From NCBI RefSeq assembly GCF_006715635.1, contig NZ_VFNP01000001.1:2852001-2916000 (forward strand): 64,000 nucleotides of DNA, given 5' to 3'. The translations under genes and the position numbers were made by a program. This document shows, piece by piece, positions 36,775 to 45,831 of this stretch. The notes beneath the pieces were generated by a model. It was given only the letters and a program-made list of their open reading frames with translations. It did no database searches and was not told the DNA's origin. Within the stretch, counting starts at the first letter, position 1, and each line of letters opens with the position of its first letter. Source of the DNA: Streptomyces sp. SLBN-118 (GTDB lineage Bacteria > Actinomycetota > Actinomycetes > Streptomycetales > Streptomycetaceae).

Positions 36775-37713
36775 TCAGACTTCGATCTTGGCAAGTCGGC
36801 GGACGAGGAAGAAGCCGACGAGGTAGAGCCCGAGGGCGATCAGGACAACCGCCTGCCCCAGGGTGTTTCCGGTGATCTTGTCCAGTGCGCCGTCCCACAC
36901 GCTGTCCATGAGCATCAGCATCGCGAGGCCCATCCCGGGGACGATGTACGCGGTCAGCGTCACCTGCGACAGCTGGGTTCGGACCTCGCGGCGGGTCTCC
37001 TTGCGCTCTTCCAGCGTCTCCGTGAGGTTGCGCAGGGAGCTGACGATGGCGCCGCCCGAGCGGTTCGACAGGACGAGAGTGGTGACCAGGACGACCAGTT
37101 CGCGGGAGGGCAGCCGGTCCGCCAGCTCACCGAGAGCGTCGTCGATGGAATGCCCGAGGGCCAGGGCGCTCGCGACCTTGGCCAGTTCGTCTCCCGCCGG
37201 CTCGTCCAGTTCCTCGGCGGCCAGGCTGATCGCCATCCGCAGGGCGAGTCCGGCCTGGGTGGCATTGGCGATGATGCGGGAGAGTTCGGGCAGCTGGTTG
37301 ATGAACTTCTCGATGCGCTTCTGACGCTGCCAGTTGAGGAAGGCGAAGGCGGACCAGAGCGCGATCAGTCCCGCGATCGGGCCGAAGAAGGAGGCGAGTA
37401 ACGAGCTGGCGAGGAGCCAGAAGCCGGCCACGGCGGCGACCATGTAGACGAAGAACTCACCGGGGGTGAGATCGAGACCGGTGGCAGCGAGACGACGCTC
37501 GATCTTCTTGCCGAAGGAGGTCTGTTTGAGTCTTCGGTCGATGCCCCTGAAGCGCCGTCGCCGCCCGGGAGTGGTGATCTGCTGCGTCGATGACAGGCGA
37601 TGTTCGAGCGCCGCGCGCTGGGCCCTGCCGGAGGCGTACGTATGGGCGCCCGCGATCAGGAGCGCGCTGAAGAGCAGGGTGGCGCCGATCGTCAGCTGAT
37701 CCAGTCGATTCAT
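36775..37713 (-). CDS. tadB: TadB-like pilus platform protein (T2SSF)
   Basis: The 312-residue polytopic membrane protein has an N-terminal helix, a central helix pair (FFVYMVAAVAGFWLLASSLL and IAGLIALWSAFAFLNW), a soluble T2SSF domain and a C-terminal helix pair. The T2SSF domain reads FINQLPELSRIIANATQAGL and ELADRLPSRELVVLVTTLVL. It is the partner of TadC. The start is 17 bp after the tadA stop. The order tadA-tadB-tadC is the universal order of this secretion system. Confidence 0.9.
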   Translation of the reverse strand: MNRLDQLTIGATLLFSALLIAGAHTYASGRAQRAALEHRLSSTQQITTPGRRRRFRGIDRRLKQTSFGKKIERRLAATGLDLTPGEFFVYMVAAVAGFWLLASSLLASFFGPIAGLIALWSAFAFLNWQRQKRIEKFINQLPELSRIIANATQAGLALRMAISLAAEELDEPAGDELAKVASALALGHSIDDALGELADRLPSRELVVLVTTLVLSNRSGGAIVSSLRNLTETLEERKETRREVRTQLSQVTLTAYIVPGMGLAMLMLMDSVWDGALDKITGNTLGQAVVLIALGLYLVGFFLVRRLAKIEV

Positions 37714-37730
37714 TTCCTGGCACCTGCTCG

Positions 37731-39068
37731 CTACTTGGCTTCTCTGGAGGCGAGTTGTTCGTCGGACTGTGCGATACCGAAGGCTTGTGGGAGGGGCTGG
37801 CCGGTCATGTGGAAGCGGTCGGCCACGCGGCGGGGCAGCGGGTAGTACTCGAAGTGCCCGTAGATCTTGCCGTCGGCTCCCATCGGGCGTGACAGGAAGC
37901 GGCAGACAGAGACGATCTTGAATGGCTCGCGCCCGTGCGAGTCGAGGACGGCGATCTCGGTGATCTTCCGGGAGCCGTCGGCATGGCGGGTCAGCTGGAC
38001 GATGACATCGACGGCGGAGTTGATCTGGTCCTGCAGGGCCGCGAAGGGGACCTCCACCTCGGACATCGAGGCCAGGGTCTGCAGGCGCATCAGCGCGTCC
38101 TCGGCGCTGTTGGCGTGGACGGTGGCGAGTGACCCGTCGTGACCGGTTGACATTGCCTGGAGCATGTCAAGCGTTTCGCCACCACGGACCTCACCGACGA
38201 TGATGCGGTCCGGGCGCATGCGCAGGGAGTTGCGTACCAGGTCGCGAATGGTGATACGTCCCTTGCCCTCGACGTTCGGAGGGCGGGACTCCAGCCGGAT
38301 CACGTGCGACTGCTGGAGCTGCAGCTCGGCAGAGTCCTCGATGGTGATCACGCGCTCGCCTTCCGGGATCAGTCCGGACAGGGCGTTGAGCAGGGTGGTC
38401 TTCCCCGTGCCGGTGGCGCCGGACACGATGATGTTCGTCTTGGACCGCACCAGCGCCGAGAGCAGGTAGAGCATGGGCTCGTCGAGCGATTCCAGGCCGA
38501 TCAGCTCGTGCAGCGTGAAGGCCCTGGGGAAGCGGCGGATGGTGAGGATGGCGCCGGTCAGCGACAGCGGAGGAATGATCACGTTGACGCGCTCGCCGCT
38601 GGGGAGCCGCGCGTCGACCATCGGATTCGACTCGTCCACCCGGCGGTTGACCGTGGAGACGATGCGCTCGATCGTCTGCATCAGCTGGTCGTTGGAGGCA
38701 AAGCGCATCGACAGTTGCTCGACCCGGCCACCGCGCTCCACGAAGATCTGGTCCGGGCCGTTGACCATGATCTCGGAGACGGAAGCGTCCTCGAGCAGAG
38801 GTTCGAGGATGCCGAGCCCCAGGGCTTCGTCGACCACGCGCCGGATCAGCTGGGCACGCTCCACAGTGGAGAGGACCGGACCTTCCCGGCTGATGATGTG
38901 GCCCAGTACCCGCTCCAGGCGGACGCGGCGCTCCACCGCGGCCAGCGCCGACATCTCCGCGAGGTCGATCTCCTGAAGCAGCTTCGCCCGGTAGACCGCG
39001 ACGAGACGACCGTCTTCACGGTTCCCGCCGTTCTCCTCGGGGGCGCCTCGGCGCTCCAGAAGGCTCAT
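37731..39068 (-). CDS. tadA: TadA/CpaF-type pilus assembly ATPase
   Basis: The 445-residue secretion ATPase of the VirB11/CpaF class has an N-terminal domain (about 25-160), Walker [16 protein letters not shown], an Asp box [18 protein letters not shown] and Walker [19 protein letters not shown]. The His box [14 protein letters not shown] follows. It forms a hexameric cytoplasmic motor that drives Flp pilus growth. ATG 39068 has GGAG six bases upstream; GTG 39080 would add four residues. It is central in the operon between the TadE-like gene and tadB. Confidence 0.94.
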   Translation of the reverse strand: MSLLERRGAPEENGGNREDGRLVAVYRAKLLQEIDLAEMSALAAVERRVRLERVLGHIISREGPVLSTVERAQLIRRVVDEALGLGILEPLLEDASVSEIMVNGPDQIFVERGGRVEQLSMRFASNDQLMQTIERIVSTVNRRVDESNPMVDARLPSGERVNVIIPPLSLTGAILTIRRFPRAFTLHELIGLESLDEPMLYLLSALVRSKTNIIVSGATGTGKTTLLNALSGLIPEGERVITIEDSAELQLQQSHVIRLESRPPNVEGKGRITIRDLVRNSLRMRPDRIIVGEVRGGETLDMLQAMSTGHDGSLATVHANSAEDALMRLQTLASMSEVEVPFAALQDQINSAVDVIVQLTRHADGSRKITEIAVLDSHGREPFKIVSVCRFLSRPMGADGKIYGHFEYYPLPRRVADRFHMTGQPLPQAFGIAQSDEQLASREAK

Positions 39069-39098
39069 CGGTTTCTCCACCTCTCCTCTCCGGCCGGT

Positions 39099-39461
39099 CT
39101 ATTCGTCGGTACGCGGCATGGTGGACGTACGCCGCACCGGGTCGAAGCTGAACCCGGGGATGACCGAGGGGATGTCGACGGTGGCCGTCGCCCTGGCGTC
39201 ATCGGCCGAACCACTCATGTCAATCCGGGTGCCGGGCTTGATGAGTTCACTGACGGCCGCCTCACCCGCCGCCTTGGCAGCGGCATCGTCGTTGCTCTGC
39301 GAACCGATGCGTGCCGCGGTACGGGCGGCCGTCCCCGCCTGCTGCATGGCGTACGCGGCCAGGCCGAACTGGACCAGGCAGATCCCGATGAGAATCAGGA
39401 TCGGCAGGAATCCGATGTACTCGACCGCGGTCGCGCCCCTGTCGTCTCTGCGCCTGGTCAT
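39099..39461 (-). CDS. TadE-like pseudopilin 1
   Basis: The 120-residue pseudopilin has a basic leader, then the processing site DRGATAVEYIGFLPILILIG with Glu at +5 and Tyr at +6. A hydrophobic helix and an exported domain with AMQQAGTAARTAARIGSQSN follow. Pseudopilins of this kind are minor components that initiate the Flp fibre. It lies 4 bp after the second TadE-like gene and 30 bp before tadA. Confidence 0.88.
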   Translation of the reverse strand: MTRRRDDRGATAVEYIGFLPILILIGICLVQFGLAAYAMQQAGTAARTAARIGSQSNDDAAAKAAGEAAVSELIKPGTRIDMSGSADDARATATVDIPSVIPGFSFDPVRRTSTMPRTDE

Positions 39462-39465
39462 CGGT

Positions 39466-39879
39466 TCAGTCCTCCTCCAGAGGCGAACTGGCTTTGCCGG
39501 TCACCGTGCCGAACGAGTAGTCGGTCAGGCCGGGTATGAGGACGGGCACCTTCACTCCGACGCTCGCCCGCATCGAGTTGTGCCCGAGGTCGGGAATGCA
39601 GTCCGCGCCGAAGTCGAAGTCCGGATCGGCCACTCCCAGGCGGGCGCCCTCCTGGCAGCGCGCGTCCTGCTCCGGCCGCAGATAGCTCACGGCCGCGTCG
39701 TGCGCGGCCCGGTCGGCGCCATTGCCCGCCAGGGTGTAGGCGTAACCGAACAGCACGGCCTGCCAGAGCAGCACACACGTGAGGAGAATGACCGGCAGCA
39801 TGCCGACGAACTCGACCGCTATCTGGCCCCTGTCGCGTTGCCCGTCCGGACGGCACCGGACGGTCCACCTGTGTCTCAT
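39466..39879 (-). CDS. TadE/TadF-like pseudopilin 2
   Basis: The 137-residue pseudopilin has a long basic leader and then DRGQIAVEFVGMLPVILLTC, a class III cleavage motif with Glu at +5 and Phe at +6. The exported domain has two cysteines (about residues 75 and 92) that could form a disulfide. ATG 39879 follows a GGGG-rich site and overlaps the tadZ stop by four bases (39876-39879), so it is translationally coupled to tadZ. Confidence 0.88.
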   Translation of the reverse strand: MRHRWTVRCRPDGQRDRGQIAVEFVGMLPVILLTCVLLWQAVLFGYAYTLAGNGADRAAHDAAVSYLRPEQDARCQEGARLGVADPDFDFGADCIPDLGHNSMRASVGVKVPVLIPGLTDYSFGTVTGKASSPLEED

Positions 39880-41171
39880 CCCCCTGCCCCCCGGTTCCCG
39901 TCCCTCGATGCTTCGCCACGTGCGCGGCGTCCGAAGGCGAACGACCCCCGGTCGTTGGCGGCGCGTCCGCCCTTGGTCCTTGTCCTGCCCTCGTTCTGCG
40001 CCGTTGTCACCAGGCCGAGCTCTCCGGCCAGGCCCCACAGCGCCTGCTTGACGGTGCTCCTGGCGTCCAGGTCCTGCATCCGCCCGGCGTCGACAGCGCC
40101 TTGGAGCTCCTTGAAGTTCGACGGGACGGCGATCCTCGCCACCCGGGTGCCGGTGATCCGCTCGATCAGCGGCGGCTGGATTTCCGTATTGCGCATATGG
40201 CGGTTGACCACCATGACCGTCTCTTCCGCCTTGCGGATCTGCAGCCGGTCCCAGAGCCGGACCATGCGTTTGGCCCCGCGCACCGCGACCACGTCCGGGG
40301 TGGTCACCAGGACCGCCTTCTCCGCCATTTCGACGGCGGTGGCGTTGGCGCTGCTCATCTGCGAACCGCAGTCGACGACCACGACCTGGTAGCGCTGGCG
40401 CAGTGCGCTGACGACCTGCCGCGCCACCCGGTCGGTGACCTCCTCGCCGCGCTCTCCCTCGCCCGGGGCGAGCAGCAGGCCGAGGCCGCTCTCGTGGTGG
40501 AAGACCACGTCCTGGAGCACCCGGGGCGAGATGTCCTGGATACCCGCGAGATCGACGATCGAGCGTCGGAACTGCACATCCAGGTACGAGGCGATGTCGC
40601 CGGCCTGCAGATCCATGTCCACCAGCGCCGTGGTCCGGCCGGAGGCCTGTGCGGCGAGGGCCAGTTGGACCGCGGTCAGCGTGGTGCCCACGCCACCCTT
40701 GCCGCCCGCGACGGCCACGACCGTGCCGCCGGGACCGGAGAAGACCTCGGTGCCCTGGCCGAGGTGACGGCGCACTCCCACGGACCAGCCGGCCGCCGCC
40801 TGGACCCGGGTGACCAGCTCCTCGTAACTCAGCGGCAACCCGATCAGACCCCGCGCACCCGAGTCCATGGCGGCCGAGAAGAGCCCGGGGCTGGCGTCGG
40901 ACGTAATGAGCACGACCCCGACCGCCGGGAAACGCAGGGCCACTTCCCGGATCAGCTCCAGCGCCGGAACCGGCCCGATCCGCTCGTGCACCAGGACGAC
41001 TTCGGGCAGCTCGTCGATCGACTCTCCGGCCAGCCGGGCCAGGGTGTCCAGGAGCGTGGTCGAGTCGCCCACCGGACCGGCCGGCTCCGCGTCGGGGAGC
41101 TGGCTGAGCAGGGTGGTGATGGACCGGGCGGCGTCGGCGTCGCCGACTGCCGGGATGATTCGCGTGGTCAT
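39876..41171 (-). CDS. TadZ/CpaE-like localisation ATPase
   Basis: The 431-residue protein has an atypical receiver-like N-terminal domain (about 1-125; VVLITSDASPGLFSAAMDSG). A MinD/ParA-type ATPase domain follows, with deviant Walker A VAGGKGGVGTTLTAVQLALA and DMDLQAGDIASYLDVQ. TadZ/CpaE places the pilus machine at a defined cell site. It starts 7 bp after the cpaB stop. ATG 41171 gives a start that matches the family. The basic C-terminal tail is poorly conserved. Confidence 0.87.
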   Translation of the reverse strand: MTTRIIPAVGDADAARSITTLLSQLPDAEPAGPVGDSTTLLDTLARLAGESIDELPEVVLVHERIGPVPALELIREVALRFPAVGVVLITSDASPGLFSAAMDSGARGLIGLPLSYEELVTRVQAAAGWSVGVRRHLGQGTEVFSGPGGTVVAVAGGKGGVGTTLTAVQLALAAQASGRTTALVDMDLQAGDIASYLDVQFRRSIVDLAGIQDISPRVLQDVVFHHESGLGLLLAPGEGERGEEVTDRVARQVVSALRQRYQVVVVDCGSQMSSANATAVEMAEKAVLVTTPDVVAVRGAKRMVRLWDRLQIRKAEETVMVVNRHMRNTEIQPPLIERITGTRVARIAVPSNFKELQGAVDAGRMQDLDARSTVKQALWGLAGELGLVTTAQNEGRTRTKGGRAANDRGSFAFGRRARGEASRDGNRGAGG

Positions 41172-41178
41172 ACAGCCC

Positions 41179-41892
41179 TCACTTGTTCTTGTCTTCGTCG
41201 AGGGTGTAGGTGCTGTCCCCCGGGCGCAGCGTGGCCGGGCTGGAGTTACCGAGGAGGGCCAGCCGGACGTGCTCGGCGAAGGACTCCGCGTAGGCAAGCC
41301 GCTGTGCGTCCGTGGTGTTGAGGGCGAAGGTGATGGGCACGGCCTGGGTGAGTCCGCTGCCCCGGTCGTTCTTGTCCGGCTGGAGTGCGGTGATACGGCC
41401 GACGTCGATGACCTTGGCGTTGGGCACGATGATGCGCGACTGGTCCGCCTCGCCTTCCTTCTTGCCGGCGAACGTGGCGAAGATATTGACCAGAGAACCC
41501 GGCGTGATCTTTCCTGCCACACCGGTGGCCGCGTCGATCATGATGGCGATCTCCTGCTCGCCATTGCCGACCGCGGGCTTCCTCACCATCATGTCGTCCT
41601 GGAGCAGCGAGCCTTTCTTGAGCTGCGTGACGGCGATCTTTCCCTTGACCACGGACAGATCAGTAACAGCATTCTGCGACAGCCAGCGCTTGGGCATCGA
41701 GATCTTCTCGAACTGCCCCGGTTCCAAAGACGTGTAGGGCGCCACATCGGTCTTGATCCGGTATGCCGCGACCTCGGGCCCCACCTTGGAATTCACGTCA
41801 CTGATGACGGACAGGACACCGGCGAACACACCGAAGGCGCAGAGAACCGACAGGAGCAGAAGTATGACGCCACGGCGCTGACGTGAATTCAT
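41179..41892 (-). CDS. CpaB/RcpC-like SAF-domain pilus assembly protein
   Basis: The 237-residue protein has one N-terminal membrane helix (about 8-30), then an SAF domain. Typical phrases are VAPYTSLEPGQFEKISMPKR, AVTQLKKGSLLQDDMM and ATGVAGKITPGSLVNIFATF. In Gram-negative bacteria CpaB/RcpC works with the secretin. Here there is no secretin, so it probably acts in the wall as a pilus guide. It is the first gene of the cpaB-tadZ-tadE-tadE-tadA-tadB-tadC-kinase-regulator operon. Confidence 0.88.
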   Translation of the reverse strand: MNSRQRRGVILLLLSVLCAFGVFAGVLSVISDVNSKVGPEVAAYRIKTDVAPYTSLEPGQFEKISMPKRWLSQNAVTDLSVVKGKIAVTQLKKGSLLQDDMMVRKPAVGNGEQEIAIMIDAATGVAGKITPGSLVNIFATFAGKKEGEADQSRIIVPNAKVIDVGRITALQPDKNDRGSGLTQAVPITFALNTTDAQRLAYAESFAEHVRLALLGNSSPATLRPGDSTYTLDEDKNK

Positions 41893-42009
41893 GGGCGGGA
41901 GAACCTCGTTCAGGAGCGTTGAGGAGCGGACAGAGTCGGAACTGTGCACGTGCCTGAGCTGCTGCGGCCGAGCCGGCGAGGTGGAACCTCCGGGGAGCGG
42001 CCGAACCGG

Positions 42010-42888
42010 TTACGAACCCTGAGGCATCGGAGCCCCTTGGTTCAGGACACCCGTTGTGGGCGTTCGGTTCTCGGCCGGGGCGATCGGTGCGGAGCAGAAA
42101 CCGCAGCGATCACCGATGAGTTCTCTTCCGCACCAGGTGCACACCTCTCGCCGTACGGACGAAACCAGTTGGTAGAGCACGGAGATATCAGGCAGACAGG
42201 CAGCGAATTCGATCAGTCTGGACGTCCCCCACCAGCGGGGGGAATCAGCGGGAAGCGCCGTTTCCGTCATGCCCTGCACCTGCCAGGCGGGAGCGAGAGT
42301 CGAGTTCACCCACTCGCTTTGCAACTGTCCCCTTGCAACCAGCAGTTGCGTGCCGAAATCGGGGCCGGAGATCTCTCCGGAGCCAATCTTGACCAGTTGG
42401 GGATTCGGGTTCGCCAGCACACCGAACTGGGAGCCGGGGACCCAGGACTTTGCGTGGGACTTCAGGCTCACCGGTACGCGGTCCAGCCTGGTCACGGAGT
42501 TGAGCAGAGCCCCCGCATAGATGTAGTGGGACAGCAGCCGGGCGGCGGAGGCCACCACGCCGGCACTGAAGTCGCAGATCGACAACTGCCGTAACTGGCG
42601 CACGAGCACAGCCACGCCCAGGGGTGGCAGGTCCAGCTTCAGAAAGGCGATCCGGTCGCTCTCCAGGACCGACCGGACCGTGTGCAGCCGGCGCTCGTGG
42701 GCCCTCGCGATGGTCGCGGGATACATCGCGATCACATAGCCGTGCTGCTCCAGAAGGACGCTCATGTCGGCGAGCGCGGCGTCCAGGGGCTGGGCGTCGG
42801 GCGAGTGGAGCAGTGCCGCGGTGGGCGTCTGGTGGTCGGTGGGCGGCAGCACCAGATCGGCGCTGGTGACAGCTATCGCGGTGGGCAC
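42010..42888 (-). CDS. Tad-locus protein with C-terminal zinc ribbon
   Basis: The 292-residue protein has no named family that I recognise. Residues 1-230 look like a soluble alpha/beta domain (LADMSVLLEQHGYVIAMYPA, GVVASAARLLSHYIYAGALL). A four-cysteine zinc-ribbon-like motif follows, CTWCGRELIGDRCGFC (about 257-272), then a disordered tail. It has no signal peptide. It lies 117 bp upstream of cpaB on the same strand, so it may be the first gene of the assembly operon or separately expressed. Its link to the pilus is by position. Confidence 0.65.
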   Translation of the reverse strand: MPTAIAVTSADLVLPPTDHQTPTAALLHSPDAQPLDAALADMSVLLEQHGYVIAMYPATIARAHERRLHTVRSVLESDRIAFLKLDLPPLGVAVLVRQLRQLSICDFSAGVVASAARLLSHYIYAGALLNSVTRLDRVPVSLKSHAKSWVPGSQFGVLANPNPQLVKIGSGEISGPDFGTQLLVARGQLQSEWVNSTLAPAWQVQGMTETALPADSPRWWGTSRLIEFAACLPDISVLYQLVSSVRREVCTWCGRELIGDRCGFCSAPIAPAENRTPTTGVLNQGAPMPQGS

Positions 42889-43222
42889 GCTGTTTCCCCG
42901 TTCAGCCCCGGACGCCGGGGGCCCGGCGACCGCAGATACCTACTGCTCCGTGCTTCTGCCCCGCACTTTATCGGCGCCGTACGAGGCAGAGAACACTTTC
43001 GGATCTCTGGGCCACAACTCGCACACGCTCCGCACATGCGAAAACGGGCGAAGGGGTCACAAGTCAACTCCCATTTCAGGGGAGTGAGTTCACCTGGGCC
43101 CGCGTCCGCCTTTGGGGCCCGCGTTGGGCCTCCGGACCCACGCCAGTCCGGTGCCCCCCTTTGTACGCTCCACTTCCGGTTCCTTGTACGAGAGGCACGT
43201 CGACCGAGGGGAGGGCGGAGCG
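42889..43222. other. Divergent promoter region at the left border of the assembly operon
   Basis: This 334-bp stretch without a gene separates the zinc-ribbon gene and the membrane protein gene. It holds palindrome copy E at 43125-43140 and extra GGGCCC-containing half-sites at 43094-43100 and 43114-43120. Nothing else is recognised. Confidence 0.6.
43125..43140. promoter_or_regulatory. Tad-locus palindrome, copy E
   Basis: TGGGCCT-CC-GGACCCA lies 82 bp upstream of the membrane protein gene (43223) and 236 bp from the zinc-ribbon gene start (42888). It matches the consensus with one change (T at position 7). Confidence 0.65.
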
Positions 43223-43660
43223 ATGACGCGGTACGGCCACCAGGGGGCGCACGAGGAGCGGCGGGGTGCGGCGCTGCTCGCGCTCGTACGGGCCTGGGCG
43301 GCCGGTGTCGTCGTCCTCGTCTTCAGCGAGTATCTGTGGGCCACGCTCGTCCGTGACGTTCCGGCGACGGGGCCGCGCATGGAGACCTTCGGCGGCCGGC
43401 TGCTGCTGGCCCATGTACCGAACGCGGTGTGCATCGCGACGGCCGTCTGGGCGGCGGCGCGGATTCACCGGGAGCCGTTCCGGGATTCGGTGCCGGGGCA
43501 TCTGACGGCGGCGTTCGCCGTGCCGGTCGTGGCACTGGCGCTCAACATGGCTGTTCGCCGACAGGAGTTGGCGGCGGAGGGAGTACTGCTGTCCAACGCG
43601 GTGCTGGTGGTGGGGTGTGTTGCGGGGTACGCCGCGGACCGGCTGCAGGACGAGGCCTGA
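43223..43660 (+). CDS. Small membrane protein of the Tad locus border
   Basis: The 145-residue protein has four predicted membrane helices (about 18-38, 55-75, 90-108 and 118-137) and no recognised domain. ATG 43223 has GGGAGGGCGGAG upstream. Palindrome copy E in its promoter region suggests co-regulation with the pilus genes. Nothing in the sequence shows a biochemical role. Confidence 0.7.
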   Translation: MTRYGHQGAHEERRGAALLALVRAWAAGVVVLVFSEYLWATLVRDVPATGPRMETFGGRLLLAHVPNAVCIATAVWAAARIHREPFRDSVPGHLTAAFAVPVVALALNMAVRRQELAAEGVLLSNAVLVVGCVAGYAADRLQDEA

Positions 43661-43712
43661 GCGCACGGCCGTCCGGCGTCCGGCGTGTGTATACGAATCG
43701 GTGCCAGAGGTC

Positions 43713-43741
43713 TTGACAACCCGATTGGTCTGGACCAGCTT
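43713..43741 (+). promoter_or_regulatory. Chitinase promoter with DasR-type (dre) operator
   Basis: TTGACA (43713-43718) is a perfect -35 hexamer. Immediately after it, ATTGGTCTGGACCAGC (43724-43739) contains the palindrome TGGTCTGGACCA, matching the DasR responsive element (about ACTGGTCTAGACCACT). The operator lies between -35 and the expected -10, so binding would block RNA polymerase until glucosamine phosphate accumulates, as known for Streptomyces chitinase genes. Confidence 0.85.
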
Positions 43742-43810
43742 GTACGCCCAGCGGTGGCCACCGTTCCGTAACCCCTCCACACCCCCCAACTCCCCCACCG
43801 GAGGCAGCAA

Positions 43811-45529
43811 GTGGACCGCACCTCACCCTCACGGAGACGCCCCTCCCGAACATGGCTCGGCGGCGTGCTCGCACTCGCTGTCGGGACCGGTCTCACCCTC
43901 ATGGGCATCACGGGGACCGCGCAGGCCGCCGACGTCAATGTCACCAAGAACGCCGGCTTCGAGTCCGGGCTCGCCAACTGGACCTGCTCCGCGGGCAGCG
44001 GGAGCAATGTCTCCTCGCCCGTCCACGGCGGCGCCTCCGCGCTCAAGGGAACTCCAGCCGGGCAGGACAACGCCAAGTGCACCCAGACCGTGGCGGTGAA
44101 GCCCAACTCGACGTACACCCTCAGCGCGTGGGTGCAGGGCGGCTACACCTATCTCGGTGCGAGCGGGACCGGGACCACGGACGTGTCCACCTGGACGCCG
44201 GACTCGGCCGGCTGGAAACAGCTGTCCACCACCTTCACGACCGGCGCGAGCACGACCTCGGTGACGGTCTACACCCACGGCTGGTACGGGCAGGCCCCCT
44301 ACTACGCCGACGATGTCAACGTCTTCGGCCCGGACGGCGGAGGTGGCGGCGACCCCTCGCCGACCGTGCCGGCCACCCCGGCCGGGCTCGCGGCGGGCTC
44401 GGTGACCTCGTCCTCCGTGGCGCTTTCCTGGAACGCGGTGAGCGGCGCCACGGGTTACAACCTCTACCAGAACGGGACCAAGGTGCAGTCGGTCAGCGGC
44501 GCCTCGGCGACCGCGACGGGGCTTGCCGCCTCCACTGCGTACCAGTTCCAGGTGACCGCGACCAACGCGGCCGGTGAGTCTGCGAAGTCCGCCGCGGTGA
44601 CCGGCACCACCTCCGCATCGGGCGGCAGCGGGGGCGGGGGCACCGTGCCCAAGCACGCGGTGACCGGCTACTGGCAGAACTTCAACAACGGCGCCACCGT
44701 CCAGAAGATCAGCGACGTGCCCAGCGCCTACGACATCATCGCCGTCTCCTTCGCCGACGCGACCGGCACACCCGGCGGCGTCACCTTCAACCTCGACTCG
44801 GCAGGGCTCGGCGGCTACACCGTCGACCAGTTCAAGGCGGACATCAAGGCCAAGCAGGCGGCGGGCAAGTCCGTGATCATCTCGATCGGCGGCCAGAACG
44901 GTACCGTCGGCATCAATGACTCGGCCTCGGCGACGAACTTCGCCAACTCCGTCTACTCGATGATGCAGACGTACGGCTTCGACGGCGTCGACATCGACCT
45001 GGAGAACGGCCTCAACTCCACGTACATGACCCAGGCCCTCAGGTCGCTCTCGTCGAAGGCGGGGGCGGGGCTCGTCATCACGATGGCGCCGCAGACCATC
45101 GACATGCAGTCGACGTCGAACGAGTACTTCAGGACGGCGCTCAACATCAAGGACATCCTGACCGTCGTCAACATGCAGTACTACAACAGCGGTTCGATGC
45201 TCGGCTGCGACGGCAAGGTCTACTCACAGGGCTCGGTCGACTTCCTCACCGCGCTCGCCTGCATCCAGTTGGAGGGCGGCCTCTCCCCGGCCCAGGTCGG
45301 GCTCGGTCTGCCCGCATCGACCAGCGGCGCGGGCAGCGGCTATGTGTCGCCGACGATCGTGAACAACGCGCTGGACTGCCTCGCCCGGGGCACGAACTGC
45401 GGATCGTTCAAGCCGTCGAAGACCTACCCGTCGCTGCGCGGTGCGATGACCTGGTCCACCAACTGGGACGCCAAGTCCGGCAACGCCTGGTCGAACGCGG
45501 TCGGCCCGCACGTGCACGGCCTCCCGTAG
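43811..45529 (+). CDS. Secreted GH18 chitinase (carbohydrate-binding, FnIII, catalytic)
   Basis: The 572-residue exported chitinase has a signal peptide at about 1-38 (ending TAQAAD). A beta-sandwich carbohydrate-binding module (about 40-175) and a fibronectin type III module (about 183-268; TPAGLAAGSVTSSSVALSWN) follow. A Gly-rich linker leads to a GH18 barrel with YGFDGVDIDLENG, where the last Glu of DxxDxDxE is the catalytic acid. GTG 43811 has GGAGG six bases upstream. It releases chitobiose from chitin. A DasR site lies in its promoter. Confidence 0.93.
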   Translation: MDRTSPSRRRPSRTWLGGVLALAVGTGLTLMGITGTAQAADVNVTKNAGFESGLANWTCSAGSGSNVSSPVHGGASALKGTPAGQDNAKCTQTVAVKPNSTYTLSAWVQGGYTYLGASGTGTTDVSTWTPDSAGWKQLSTTFTTGASTTSVTVYTHGWYGQAPYYADDVNVFGPDGGGGGDPSPTVPATPAGLAAGSVTSSSVALSWNAVSGATGYNLYQNGTKVQSVSGASATATGLAASTAYQFQVTATNAAGESAKSAAVTGTTSASGGSGGGGTVPKHAVTGYWQNFNNGATVQKISDVPSAYDIIAVSFADATGTPGGVTFNLDSAGLGGYTVDQFKADIKAKQAAGKSVIISIGGQNGTVGINDSASATNFANSVYSMMQTYGFDGVDIDLENGLNSTYMTQALRSLSSKAGAGLVITMAPQTIDMQSTSNEYFRTALNIKDILTVVNMQYYNSGSMLGCDGKVYSQGSVDFLTALACIQLEGGLSPAQVGLGLPASTSGAGSGYVSPTIVNNALDCLARGTNCGSFKPSKTYPSLRGAMTWSTNWDAKSGNAWSNAVGPHVHGLP

Positions 45530-45548
45530 CCCTGCCCCACCCGCTGAG

Positions 45549-45584
45549 ACAGCAGCGCCGCCTCTTCCCCGGTGGCGCTGCTGT
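45549..45584. terminator. Terminator after chitinase
   Basis: A 14-bp stem with one mismatch (45549-45562 with 45571-45584) lies 20 bp after the chitinase stop. The rest of the gap to 45831 shows no further gene. Confidence 0.75.
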
Positions 45585-45831
45585 ACGGCCTTGGTCCTGC
45601 CGCGCGTACAACCGACGTCCCTCTGGTGCCCCGTGCCGCTACCGCGAACCAGCGGCGGCGGCGTGCAAGATGAACGGTGCCCACGCTGCCCCGGCCGGCC
45701 CGCCACCCCACTCGTATGGCCGAAGTTGACCTCTTGACCGGGTCATGCCAGGGACTCACCATGTGCGCACACACCCGCACGACATGCGCCGCAACTGATC
45801 AACCCCCCACACTCCACACCCAGGAGACAGC

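Noticed and set aside
35755..37401. Long plus-strand open frame (548 codons) across the kinase, tadC and tadB region
   Set aside because: It is antisense to three well-supported Tad genes and encodes Asp/Gly/Val-rich sequence without domains, the usual shadow of high-GC genes.
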